Source: Cotesia glomerata
Lineage: Eukaryota; Arthropoda; Insecta; Hymenoptera; Braconidae
DNA length: 64,000 bases
Direction: 5' to 3'
Assembly (NCBI RefSeq): GCF_020080835.1
Contig: NW_025401443.1
Location: 186,001 to 250,000, forward strand
Positions 54,830 through 64,000 of this stretch are shown piece by piece; within the stretch, counting starts at the first letter, position 1, and each line of letters opens with the position of its first letter. The notes below the pieces were generated by a model. That model had not been told where the DNA came from. It worked only from the letters and a program-made list of their open reading frames with translations, and ran no database searches. Position numbers and translations under genes: made by a program.

Positions 54830-55880
54830 TTTTAAATTAACTAAAGAACGTACTGCATAATATAATAATTATTGTGCAAAAAAAAAATGAAAAAAATCTT
54901 GCGTCAATTATCATTGCAAAATATAATCAAAAAAATTAGACTTGGAAAATCGGACTCCCGGTTACACACAAAAAATTGAAGTAAAAACGGAACACCGTTT
55001 TTATTTGATTATTATTGCAAAGAATAAACAAAGAAATTAAATTTGAAAAAACGGAACACCGTTTTTATTTGTGATGACTTGCAAAGAATAAGGAAAGAAA
55101 TTGAACTTCGAAAAACGGGCTCCCGGTTTTTAAGAAAATAAACATTAAGTAAAAACGGGACAAGTAAAAAATGAAAAAAATCTTGCGTCAATTATCATTG
55201 CAAAATATAATCAAAAAAATTAGACTTGGAAAAACGGACTCCCGGTTACACACAAAAAATTGAAGTAAAAACGGAACACCGTTTTTATTTGATTATTATT
55301 GCAAAGAATAAGCAAAGAAATTAAACTTGAAAAGACGGGCTCCTGGTTTTTTTTTAATAAATTTAAGTAAAAACGGGACACCGTTTTTATTTGTGATTAT
55401 TATCGTACATAATAAGCAAAGAAATTTAAGTTCGAAAAATGGAACACCGTTTTTATTTGTGAATATTGCAAATAAGCAAAGAAATTTCACCTCGAACAAC
55501 GGGCTCCAGGGTTTTCACAAAAAAATTCAAGGAAAAACGGTAAGACGTTTTCATTAGTAATTATTAGTGCAAAGAATAAGCAGACATTAGATTTGAAAAA
55601 ACGGACTCCCGTTTTTTTACAAAAAAAATTTCAGTAAAAACGGAACAACGTTTTTATTGGTAATTATTGCAAAGCAATCGAGTGAGACTTGAAAAAGCGG
55701 ACTCCCGGTTTTTCACAAAAGAATTTAAGTAACAACGAAACGACGCTTTATCAGTAATTATTGCAAAGTGAGCAATCGAGTGAGACTTGGAAAAACGGAC
55801 TCCCGTTTTTTCACAATGGAATTTAAGTAAAAACAGAACAACGTTTTTATTAGTGATTATTATTGCAAAAAAAAAATTAG
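54830..55880. repeat. Satellite-like tandem repeats, about 100-bp units
   Basis: About nine diverged units carry AAAAACGGACTCCCGGTTTT, GTAAAAACGGAACACCGTTT and TTATTGCAAAGAATAAGCAA in the same order. Each unit contains a short inverted repeat (AAAACGG...CCGTTTT). Open frames inside follow the repeat and are not genes. Confidence 0.85.
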
Positions 55881-56941
55881 CAACAAAAAATGTCAAGGGA
55901 CGCTTCCTTTTTTAATAGTCATATACTCAGGATAAAAAACAAGTATCTGTTTTCATGGCTTTTATCATATTTCAAGAAGTGAAAGTCTGAAATAGCTATA
56001 AGTAAGCGAATGCTTCCGTTTTTATTTCTTAGACACCGGTAAATATAGTTCTTTTACTTTTTGAGAATTTCAAAGAATTTAGAAAAAAGATCAAATTTTT
56101 ACATAACGAAAAGCAGAAAGATTCAAAATTTCAAGCATCAAGAAATATTTGGTTTTTCCTGATAGCAAAAAAAAACTTCCAAGTTTGAAGTGTATAACTT
56201 TTTTTTTTCAGAAATACATATAAAAAACTTTTAATTTTCAATCGATTAATTTTTGACAGTCGTGGATATTCTAGAATAAATAAATTTTTTATTTTTAATT
56301 TTTTATTCGCTTTTCCGTAAAAGAATTTTGAGATTTGCGTTTTGTTGGATATATGTATAGAAAACAAAAAGTGAATATCTGTGAAATCGAGCGGGGTTGG
56401 GTTTAAAGGTGTCCCATCCACCACGGATTGGCTTTATGTATTTAGTTTATGTTAACTTCATTTTATTGAGAAAATGAAGTACTGTTTTTAAAATTTATTT
56501 AGTTGTCTTACTTATTTTAAGCCTGGTATTAGAAGTATAGTTTTGAAATAATTTATTGTTCTAATTTCATTTTATTAGTAACATTTATATCATTGAATAG
56601 ATTAATGTTTATTTACATGGATAATAAAAAAATCACATAATTTTCAAATTCAAAAGACGATTATTCATTCATCGATTAAAATTATCGATTATTATTGATT
56701 GTCATTATTCGTTTGTACAATTTTAAATTCGAATGATTTGTTTATCCCGCCTTTTTTTTACATTGAAGATAGCTAACCTACTTGAATAACCATGGAGCTT
56801 ATGTGCGGCTGTTCTCGGAAGCTTTGCTTTGTAACCTCATAGCATACATTGTATATTTTTAAACGTATAGTTTGGCATCAATGTTTAATTTCCCTCTTCA
56901 GCATTTCGATCGCAATCTTAATTCATTGTATACCTTGATCT
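55881..56941. other. AT-rich spacer, no gene seen
   Basis: About 1 kb without a convincing reading frame or recognised repeat. Confidence 0.4.
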
Positions 56942-58906
56942 TGTGACAGGGAATTTGAATTCCCGCGGGACTTAATTTTTTGATTATCGTGTCGCGGTGA
57001 GTAGGAGCTACTCTTTACCTTTGGAGCGCGATGAAGTAGTTGTACGACTCGTCACCGGGTCGTATGTATCGCTGAGTCCCCACCGCTGTCCCCGGAAAAT
57101 GAAGCGCGGGAGCAAAGATAGGAAGGTTGGAGAGCACGAGGAGAGGTTATAAAAACGCCGGGTGTTGTGTCAAGACTCTCTTTTTCTTCCGGTGAAATTT
57201 TGCGAGTACGTTGGGTAACTGTGTTCCAGCGTGGGATATTTTTCTGAGACAAGTAAGTAGTTGATTTCTTAAGGCTTCACGAATGGAACGAAGCGATTAA
57301 ATTTTATTGTCTGGTATTTTTGTTAAAAATTACTTGTCGTTAGGCCATTTGGCTGACGATCTTCGTCTTATTCAAAATATTTATTTACTGGAATTTCTAG
57401 GATAAATTGATCGAGGATAAGATTGGGAGCTGGGTGTAATTTGGTGACACGAGTTTCTGGAGCTTTGGAAGTCAGCAGGCACAGTGGAGCTGATCCTGTC
57501 ATTTTCTTTCTACTGGGAAAAGAATTCATCGCTGGAGTACCGGTTTCAGTTGTCAGGTATTTTGGGTTATTTTAGGCCAAATTAATTAATAATTTAATTA
57601 AGAGGCCAAAATAATTAAATTTAATTTCTCGAGCGGTCATCTTTTATTAGCGAATTCGTACTTTAGTTTCTATTGTTAAGGTCAAGTAGATAGTTTTGTC
57701 GCTGGACTTTTATATTTGATGGACAAATTGTTAATTTATTGGTAAAGAATTTATTAGTAATTTATTATAGGCCTGTTGGCTATGATAAATTAATTTTAGT
57801 TAAGAATTTTCGAGACAGAATTTAATTAAGAAATATCGCCTAGAATTTATTTAAGGAGAATTAAGAATTGAAATTAAGTTAGTGAAGGTCATTCTATAAT
57901 GCTCTACGGTTGTAATTTTGTTGAGAGGTTTTAGAATTTCAGAGTTGGATTTAAGAAATTGTGTTAAATTAGATTTAGGCCGGTGGGCTAAATTTAATTA
58001 ATTTAGTTAATTTAACGAATGTATTTATTGAGAAATTTAGTGAATTTAGAAAATGATTACCGAACTTGTTAAGAAAATTATGTAGTGAACTTTGTTAAAG
58101 ATTATTTAGTGGAGATCAAGAAATGAAATAAATCAGTGGGTTTAGTAGAATAAATTGATTGATAACTTTAGTAGAAAATTTGGTTAAGTAAGTTGGAAAT
58201 GAATTTAGTTAAGAAGATGTATTAATGAATTTAATGAATTAAAATCGAAGGTCGGAATTTTGTGTTAAGTAATTATTACGCGTAATTTTGGTAATTTTGG
58301 AAAATGCGAAGTTTTGAGAAGTTTTTATTGGGTAAAATATGTTGTTTGTTATTCCGTCGGTTGGACGAGGGTTCAAGAAATTAAGAATCTAGATGCGTAA
58401 TGGTCTATGATTGAATTAAGAAATTGAAGATAGATGCGTAATGGTCTATGTTGAGTTAAGAAATTGAAGATAGATGCGTAATGGTCTAAAAGTGAATTAG
58501 AAAATTAAGAAGATAGATGCGTAATGGTCTATGTTGAGTTAAGAAATTAAGAAGATAGATGCGTAATGATGTTTAAAAGAATTTAATGATATTTAGTTGT
58601 AACTTTTGGCAAGTGCCTGCGTAGGTGAGAGGTTCTCAAATTTAGTGATTGATAGGTTAATTTTAAGGGCAATATTTTAAGAAATTTTGTTAGAATTAAA
58701 TTGTTTATATTAAATAAATAATTGAATTGTTAATTGTTAATAATTGTTTCTCAGCATTACTTTTACAGCCTTTCTCAATTTTTCACGACCCGATCTTTTC
58801 TTCTCATGCTCCCCGGTTTCTGGGACACCGAGTATAAAATCCCAGTGGCGCCCTTTTCAAAGAGGAAAGGGGTGACCAATTGGATAGGGCTAACCACCCC
58901 GTTACA
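56942..58906 (+). mobile_element. Solo LTR of a Ty3/gypsy-type element (1965 bp)
   Basis: It starts TGTGACAGGGA and ends ACCCCGTTACA, the inverted TGTGAC/GTTACA ends of insect gypsy LTRs, and is flanked by the 4-bp duplication ATCT (56938-56941 and 58907-58910). A TATA box (TTATAAAAA) sits at 57147 in a GC-richer promoter-like block, with a likely start about 25-30 bases on. Near 58385-58565 the phrase AGATGCGTAATGGTCTA repeats about five times. No internal coding region or second LTR is present, so it is a product of LTR-LTR recombination. The orientation follows from the TATA box. Confidence 0.8.
57147..57155 (+). promoter_or_regulatory. TATA box within solo LTR
   Basis: TTATAAAAA followed by a GC-rich CGCCGGG and a TTGTGTCAAGACTC initiator-like stretch, in the expected U3/R region of an LTR. 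Confidence 0.6.
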
Positions 58907-59099
58907 ATCTATTCAATCAGAATTTACTTTTGCCTGTATCGAATTTTATTCTTCATCTACTTTTTTTTAATCTCATAATTCCATTATTCAAGTCAACGTG
59001 ATTATTTTGTTATCAACAGTCATTACTTTGATTTCTTTGTACTTTAACTTAGATTGTTCTTTACTTTAACGTTTTTTATTGGTTTCGGCTATGGCGGAT

Positions 59100-60515
59100 T
59101 TATTTTGGGTTTCTCAAGTTTTCTAATTTCATCGATTTTTTTAAGTTAATTGATGCTTATGAAATGTCTACAAATCACCGACTGAGAATTTGGGCGTCGA
59201 GAACAACGAAACAATATTGTTCCCAACGTATTAGAAAGAATATATTTGGTGATAAATTTTTCTATTATGAGTTTTATATTGATTGTGTCTGTGGTCCAAA
59301 ACGTGGGGAGGACAGACTTCCGTAAGTAATTATTTTTAAAACAAATGTTGTCTTCAATATATATATTATTATAGTGAACAGACATTAATCCTATAAAATA
59401 TTTATATGCTAACAGAGACCATTGCAGTTTGAAACTTGTATGTCGGCTGAACATCGAAGAAAAAAAATATGAGGTAAAATTCTGGGAATCAACTCATAAT
59501 CATGAGCCTAATGTAAGTTCATACTAAGTCTTTCTTTAAATTATGTTGTTATATAGTGTTGTTAATTTTATTTTTTTTTGTTTACAGCCAAAAAAAGCGA
59601 AAATGGAATCCTGGGTTGATAAAATGAAAAAGAAAGTTGCCAGTATTAAAAAATGTCATCCATGCGACAATTTACAAGAAAGCGACGAGAAATTAAGGAA
59701 TCGAGTCGCACTTAAAAAAATATCTACCAAGATTGAAAAAAATATCTCTCTGTCTCATGTGGACCAACAAAATTTAAAACTGACTTATTTATTTGACATC
59801 TTGGACACTTTTCATAATTTTGATGAAGAATTTGAAGAATCTATTGTTTCTGTCCCAGCTTCTGGTGTTTCGATTGAAAAAAACCCTCATTTTGAAGTCC
59901 GTGCTGACCCGCAAGAACTGGTTCAAGATCCTGGAGACTCTGCTAAGAGTACCATCAACAATACTCTCCCTGTCCCAGCTACTGGTGTCCAAGATCTGGT
60001 TCAAGATCCTGGAGACTCTGCTGAGAGTACCATTAACAATACTCTCCCTGTCCCAGCTACTGGTGTCCCAGCTACTGGTGTCCAAGATCTGGTTCAAGAT
60101 CCTGGAGACTCTACTGGTCAAGATACTAGAGAAAATATCAGGAGAAAATATCAGGAAATTTTTAAATCTTATTTTAAAAAAGGCTGCTCTTAGTATTATT
60201 GATGGTGGTGGTGAAATTGCTTCAAATGATGCATTGAAGAAGAAATCAGATGCAGTTGTCTACGGCTGTACAAAAATTAGGATTAGTGAATTAAGTTGTT
60301 ATTTCGAGCCAAAAATATGGAGTGATTTTTTGAAAAGTCTTGCACAAAAAGAATCGTTGAAGCCCAATTACTCCTGCAGTTTCTGTAGAGGCAAGATAAA
60401 TATTTATTTTAAATCTGTATATTGTTCGCAATGTTGGTTGCCATGTCATTTTAGCTGCGCTAAAATTACTTCACCACCACCTGAAGAATGGAAGTGTCCA
60501 AGATGCTCTAAATAA
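59100..60515 (+). pseudogene. Zinc-domain/PHD family gene (three exons, frameshifted)
   Basis: An exon ending at 59321 (donor GTAAGT) encodes FIDFFKLIDAYEMSTNHRL and FYIDCVCGPKRGED. Exon 59416-59512 (acceptor TAACAG, donor GTAAGT) completes the split codon and encodes HCSLKLVCRLNIEEK and FWESTHNHEPN, the Cys and His-x-His zinc motif. The last exon, from 59588, has a Lys-rich start, RNRVALKKISTKIEKN, and three repeats of about 26 residues (QDLVQDPGDSAESTINNT with LPVPATG). At an A6 run (60176-60181) the frame shifts and continues to a PHD-like finger: YSCSFCRGK, YCSQCWLPCHFSC and WKCPRCSK, ending at 60515. The exon phases equal those of the genes at 35709 and 36414, but no MULE domain is present between the fingers. 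The true first exon is not found. Confidence 0.75.
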
Positions 60516-61150
60516 TTTTTTGAAGAAATAAATAAATAAAACTCAATAAAAAAATAAAAAATTGGTTTTTTTCTTTTATTATGATCGGTAATTAATATAA
60601 TTATGAATATATTGTTTAATATAATTATGAACTTTTATTAATTTCAGATTACATGTTAAGATTTCATTGAAATACAATTTTGTAAGCACGGTGAGTGAAA
60701 TAACAACTAGTTTGATAATTCCTTCGTAGAATAATAATAATATTGGTTTCATTATATCTTGTTATACATTTGGTGTTTCGGGAAGAAATGTAATTGATAC
60801 ACAAAAATTTAAAAATATAGAGGCCTGACGTCCACTCTCTGATTAATTACCAGTTGATTCAACAAAAAAATTTATAGTTAAGTATTTCATCTCATTATCA
60901 TATTTTAAAAACAATAATAGAGATAAAAAATTATCTCATAATGTGCACTGAAATTTGCATTATTATATTTTATCGGTGACCACCTTTTCATTACTGAGAT
61001 CGGTTCACTTTTAATGATGTAAGCTTGGACATAGTTTTCCTAGTTTTACACTGTTAAATCAATAATCCTATGTCAATCACCATAAATGCATCTATTGGAA
61101 TTAATCTATGTATACGTAAACACACACACACACACATATCTCTATATATA
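60516..61150. other. AT-rich spacer with (CA)n
   Basis: Contains an AATAAA signal near 60528-60545 that may serve the preceding gene and a (CA)n run near 61120-61136. No gene is seen. Confidence 0.5.
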
Positions 61151-62216
61151 AGGTAAAGTACCCAGTAGTTGAACAGGTTTCAAAGTAAAACGTATTTGAC
61201 CCTACTTTTAATATATAAATATGTAATTATTAGTTTAAATTAGTGATTTTCATGCAAATATAAACAATTTTTAATTGATTGAAGTGCAAAATAAGGTAAA
61301 TAATGAAACATTTATAATTTGACAACGTTTTTAAGATAGACTATGAAAGGAGTAGTAGTTGAATAATCAATTCTGACAAGCCGCAGTAGTTGAACACTCT
61401 GGGAGTAGTAGTTGAACTAATAAAATATATGGCAATAGGTTCACCGAAAATTTTCAACGTTTCATTGAAATATTCAAAGATTTATAACATATTATTGAAT
61501 AATACTATAAATATTTAATATGTTCATATAAAAATGAGAAATATTTGTATTTAATTTATTAATTACATTTTTTATGAATGACTCAGTAAATTTTCAATTA
61601 TAGATCAAAAAAACTCAATTCAAAACGTTCAATAATTTTTAACTATAATAAATTTTAGTTATAAAACTTATTTAATTTGCAGTAATTAATACAAACCACA
61701 ATGCTGATCACTAGTCTATAAGCTTCTTAGAGGTTCGAGGGCTGTTCAAATTATACGGTCCTAGCTTGTTCAAGTTCTGGGTACCGCTTTGAAAATTGGG
61801 AGGTATAGTCGAACGCTAAAATTTAATATAAAAATTATAGTTTATGTCTTTGCAAAAAATATGTATTATTTAGAAAAGACTGTTTCATTGGGTGGTACGA
61901 TTTTTTTCACTTAAAATGATGATATACCGTTTTTTTTACTGATTGTTCGGTTTACGGTTTAGTACCTTTATCATGAAAAAAATAGCATCTATCGGTGATT
62001 CTCGACAAGTCAACTTTAAAGTTAACAAAAATGTAATTATTTTGATTTATAATTGAAAAAACTTACCAAAATCAATTACTGTATCATTGAATAATTATAA
62101 CATGTGCATATAACTCATAACATATATATACAGATTTTGTATTACAGCAATTCTAAAAGTCTGTTTAACTACTGGTCCCATTTTTATAAGTGTTCAAGTA
62201 CTGGGTATTTTACCTT
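61151..62216. mobile_element. Non-autonomous TIR element, AGGTAAA ends, TA target
   Basis: The left end AGGTAAAGTACCCAGTAGTT is matched by the inverse at the right (AAGTACTGGGTATTTTACCT, to 62216), each next to TA. The phrase GTAGTTGAAC also recurs inside near 61355-61420, so the TIR is partly duplicated. No open frame is present. Confidence 0.8.
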
Positions 62217-62565
62217 ATATAAGAAATTTCCGGTGATTCACTGATTCATCACGAGATCTTGGGAACCATAAAACTTAAAAACTTCAAATTTGGTAGGAAT
62301 ATTTTTTTGTTATGTTAAGTTTTAAGCTAAGAACGGATTTTATTAAATTTCAACAGTAGAAGAATTTTTTTTTCACATCTATTATAATTCATTTTTATAA
62401 GAAAGCCACGGGAATATTATCGTGGTGGCACATTGAAAATTACAAAGATTATTAACTATAATAATCACATTTGTGCAAGTCAGAACAATATTCCAATGAA
62501 ATTTCAAATCTAGATCTAAAAATGAAATTCTATAAAGCGCCCAGCTAGTCATTTTTATAACTATA
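62217..62565. other. AT-rich spacer, no gene seen
   Basis: About 350 bp between two TIR elements with only a short shadow frame. Confidence 0.4.
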
Positions 62566-63353
62566 ACTAGCTGATACCCGCCCGCTTCGCTGGGCATACA
62601 ATAAAATTTTATGTTGTAACCTAGATGAAAAATATAAACAAAATGATTAATTTCAAAAAGATAATTAATATAAATTTTGAATTAGAGAAAAGTGATTGTT
62701 TATGATAACCGGTGTTAGCGAGTATTAAATATATGAGAAAAGTATTTTATTATTAATAATCAATCAATCAATGGGTCAGTTAGTCAGTAAATCTGTCATT
62801 AGACAGATTTCCGCATCACCCATGACGTACTGTGTAATGAGATGCGTTCCCATTATAATAATGTTATCCTAAACATTTAGTCTAGACCGGATAGGTCAAA
62901 TGGTAGAGTAGCCGACATGTCACCGGAAGGTTCTGGGTTCGAATCCCTGTCCGAGCTATCTGAATTTTTTCTCGCATATTCTGTAAACTCTTATTAAGAA
63001 GGTCCTTCCTATTTCTTTCTCAATCTCTTCCTCCTCCGACTAACCTCTTACGTAAATGTTGGCACGATTCACGTAATAATTATCCGTAACTCCTATTCGT
63101 TTCCGCTTCATAGTATTATTTAATTTTAAAAATGTCAATAATTTTTTAATTTTAAAAAAAATGTTAATAATAAAATACTTTTCTCATATATTTAATACTC
63201 GCTAACACCGGTCATCACAAACAATCACTTTTCTCTAATTCAAAATTTATATTCATTATCTTTTGAAATTAACCATTTTGTTTATATTTTTCATCTAGGT
63301 TACACCATAAAAATTTATTGTATTCCTATCGAAGCGGGCGGGTATCAGCTAGT
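62566..63353. mobile_element. TIR element with ACTAGCTGATACCCG ends and tRNA-like core
   Basis: The left end ACTAGCTGATACCCGCCCGC is the inverse of the right end, and both are flanked by TA. The inverted repeats extend inward about 165 bp. CTAGCTGATACCCG...GCTTCGCTGGG ends are common in insect MITEs. The loop contains a tRNA-like segment (62884-62957). No open frame is present. Confidence 0.85.
62884..62957 (+). ncRNA. tRNA-like segment (possible SINE head)
   Basis: A 74-base stretch has a box-A-like GGTCAAATGGTAGAGTAGCC, a perfect box B GGTTCGAATCCC, and ends that could pair as an acceptor stem with two mismatches (AGACCGGA with TCCGAGCT). A T6 run at 62965-62970 would terminate RNA polymerase III. 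The anticodon stem pairs poorly, so it is more likely a tRNA-derived repeat than a working tRNA. Confidence 0.55.
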
Positions 63354-63739
63354 TATTAATAAATTCATAACAAATTAAGTGGTATTAAAAATATATTTAT
63401 TATTACTCATTTTATTAGAAATTATCTTAAATCGACCGTTTTTATAATAATTTAACGATATCGTTGTAAAATTTTAGAGAAGACGCATCAGACACAATTT
63501 ACCATTTTAATTTTAATCATTAAAATCAGTATAATCATTTAACAATATCAACTTGATAATATTTATGTTTAATTTATCTGTGTTATGATATAATCGAGTT
63601 CATCCTTCATGATTATTCCAATACATATAAGTTATTTCAGTTATTAATGTTTTACTTATTCTTTCTTAAAAACGTATGATTATGAATTCCTACTGTCCCA
63701 ACAGTCAATCGATAAAATTTAAAATCAATCATTTTGACA
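63354..63739. other. AT-rich spacer, no gene seen
   Basis: Nothing beyond short A/T runs was recognised. Confidence 0.4.
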
Positions 63740-63893
63740 GTTATTATAGCAACGGTAACCATGATAACGGTAAACCATGGTAACGGCAACCATGGTAACG
63801 GTAACCATGGCAACGGTAACCACGGCAACGGTAACCATAGCAACGGTAACCATGGCAACGATAACCATGACAATGGTAACCATGGCAACGGTT
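63740..63893. repeat. 15-bp minisatellite
   Basis: About ten copies of GGTAACCATGGCAAC with single-base variants. Each unit holds two palindromes (GGTTACC-type and CCATGG). The minus-strand frame through it (Pro-Trp-Leu repeats) is an artefact. Confidence 0.9.
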
Positions 63894-64000
63894 GATTAGC
63901 GTGGGTGGTTGTAGGGGGGTTGAGTTCGATAATTTACGGGTGCCACTGATGGTTTCTTAGATTAGAGGGTCAAAATGATATTTCGCTCCCAAAAAAAGAG
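63894..64000. other. Window end, no feature seen
   Basis: A short G-rich patch (GGGGGGTTGAG) follows the minisatellite. Nothing else is recognised before the window ends. Confidence 0.4.

Noticed and set aside
63652..63888. Pro-Trp-Leu repeat protein on the minus strand
   Set aside because: It is the frame through a 15-bp minisatellite.
1..64000. CRISPR array, prokaryotic operons or riboswitches
   Set aside because: The direct repeats are satellites, microsatellites or transposon parts without spacers. Introns and retroelements show eukaryotic DNA.

Overview
The window looks like nuclear DNA of an insect, most likely a parasitoid wasp (Hymenoptera). It is AT-rich, has GT-AG introns, carries BEL/Pao, Ty1/copia, Ty3/gypsy and non-LTR retroelements typical of arthropods, and holds a decayed ankyrin gene with a C-terminal PRANC-like domain, a combination known from parasitoid wasps, their Wolbachia and poxviruses. 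The order-level call is an inference. No conserved housekeeping gene was recognised with certainty. The region is dominated by mobile DNA inserted into a small family of zinc-finger genes.

Layout. 1-912: AT-rich simple DNA. 913-8734: a complete BEL/Pao element on the minus strand with near-identical LTRs and a 5-bp target duplication, but with two compensating frameshifts and YVDN where YVDD is expected in the reverse transcriptase. 9777-11697: a 1.9-kb imperfect palindrome. 12148-19576: a complete copia element with 390-bp LTRs, a 5-bp target duplication, a probable spliced gag start, and a stop codon plus a frameshift at the start of its reverse transcriptase. 20191-22412: inverted and tandem copies of a GCGTGG-rich repeat.

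22444-35709: a minus-strand gene (FAR1/FLYWCH-like zinc domain, repeated linker, PHD-like finger) is split by a TIR transposon of about 12.1 kb (22778-34914) with ~780-bp terminal inverted repeats and a TA target site. The element encloses a PIF1-type helicase fused to a ubiquitin-specific-protease-like domain (plus strand, next to an assembly gap), a two-module zinc-binding ORF (minus strand), ankyrin debris and a fold-back insert. 36414-39133: a four-exon ZSWIM/MULE-type gene of the same zinc-domain family, with one palindromic MITE in each of its three introns, running into a 1.7-kb hexanucleotide array. 40860-41613: an internally deleted non-LTR element.

41641-47332: a heavily deleted Ty3/gypsy element (probable LTR, 1.2-kb purine-rich leader, gag, RT/RNase H end, integrase zinc domain) joined to the broken ankyrin-PRANC gene. 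48832-52545: three small minus-strand genes whose short GT-AG exons join in phase, in DNA richer in GC than its surroundings; no homology was recognised. 53041-53370: a relic of a viral-type envelope glycoprotein N-terminus. 53602-54789: a short TIR element. 54830-55880: a satellite of roughly 100-bp units. 56942-58906: a solo gypsy-type LTR with a 4-bp target duplication. About 59100-60515: a third member of the zinc-domain/PHD gene family, frameshifted at an A-run. 61151-62216 and 62566-63353: two more TIR elements, the second with a tRNA-like core. 63740-63893: a 15-bp minisatellite.

Taken together, three paralogues share one exon/intron phase pattern, and their introns and coding region have become insertion sites. 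Several reading frames are broken at A-runs, so either recent decay or homopolymer errors in the assembly must be separated before function is judged.
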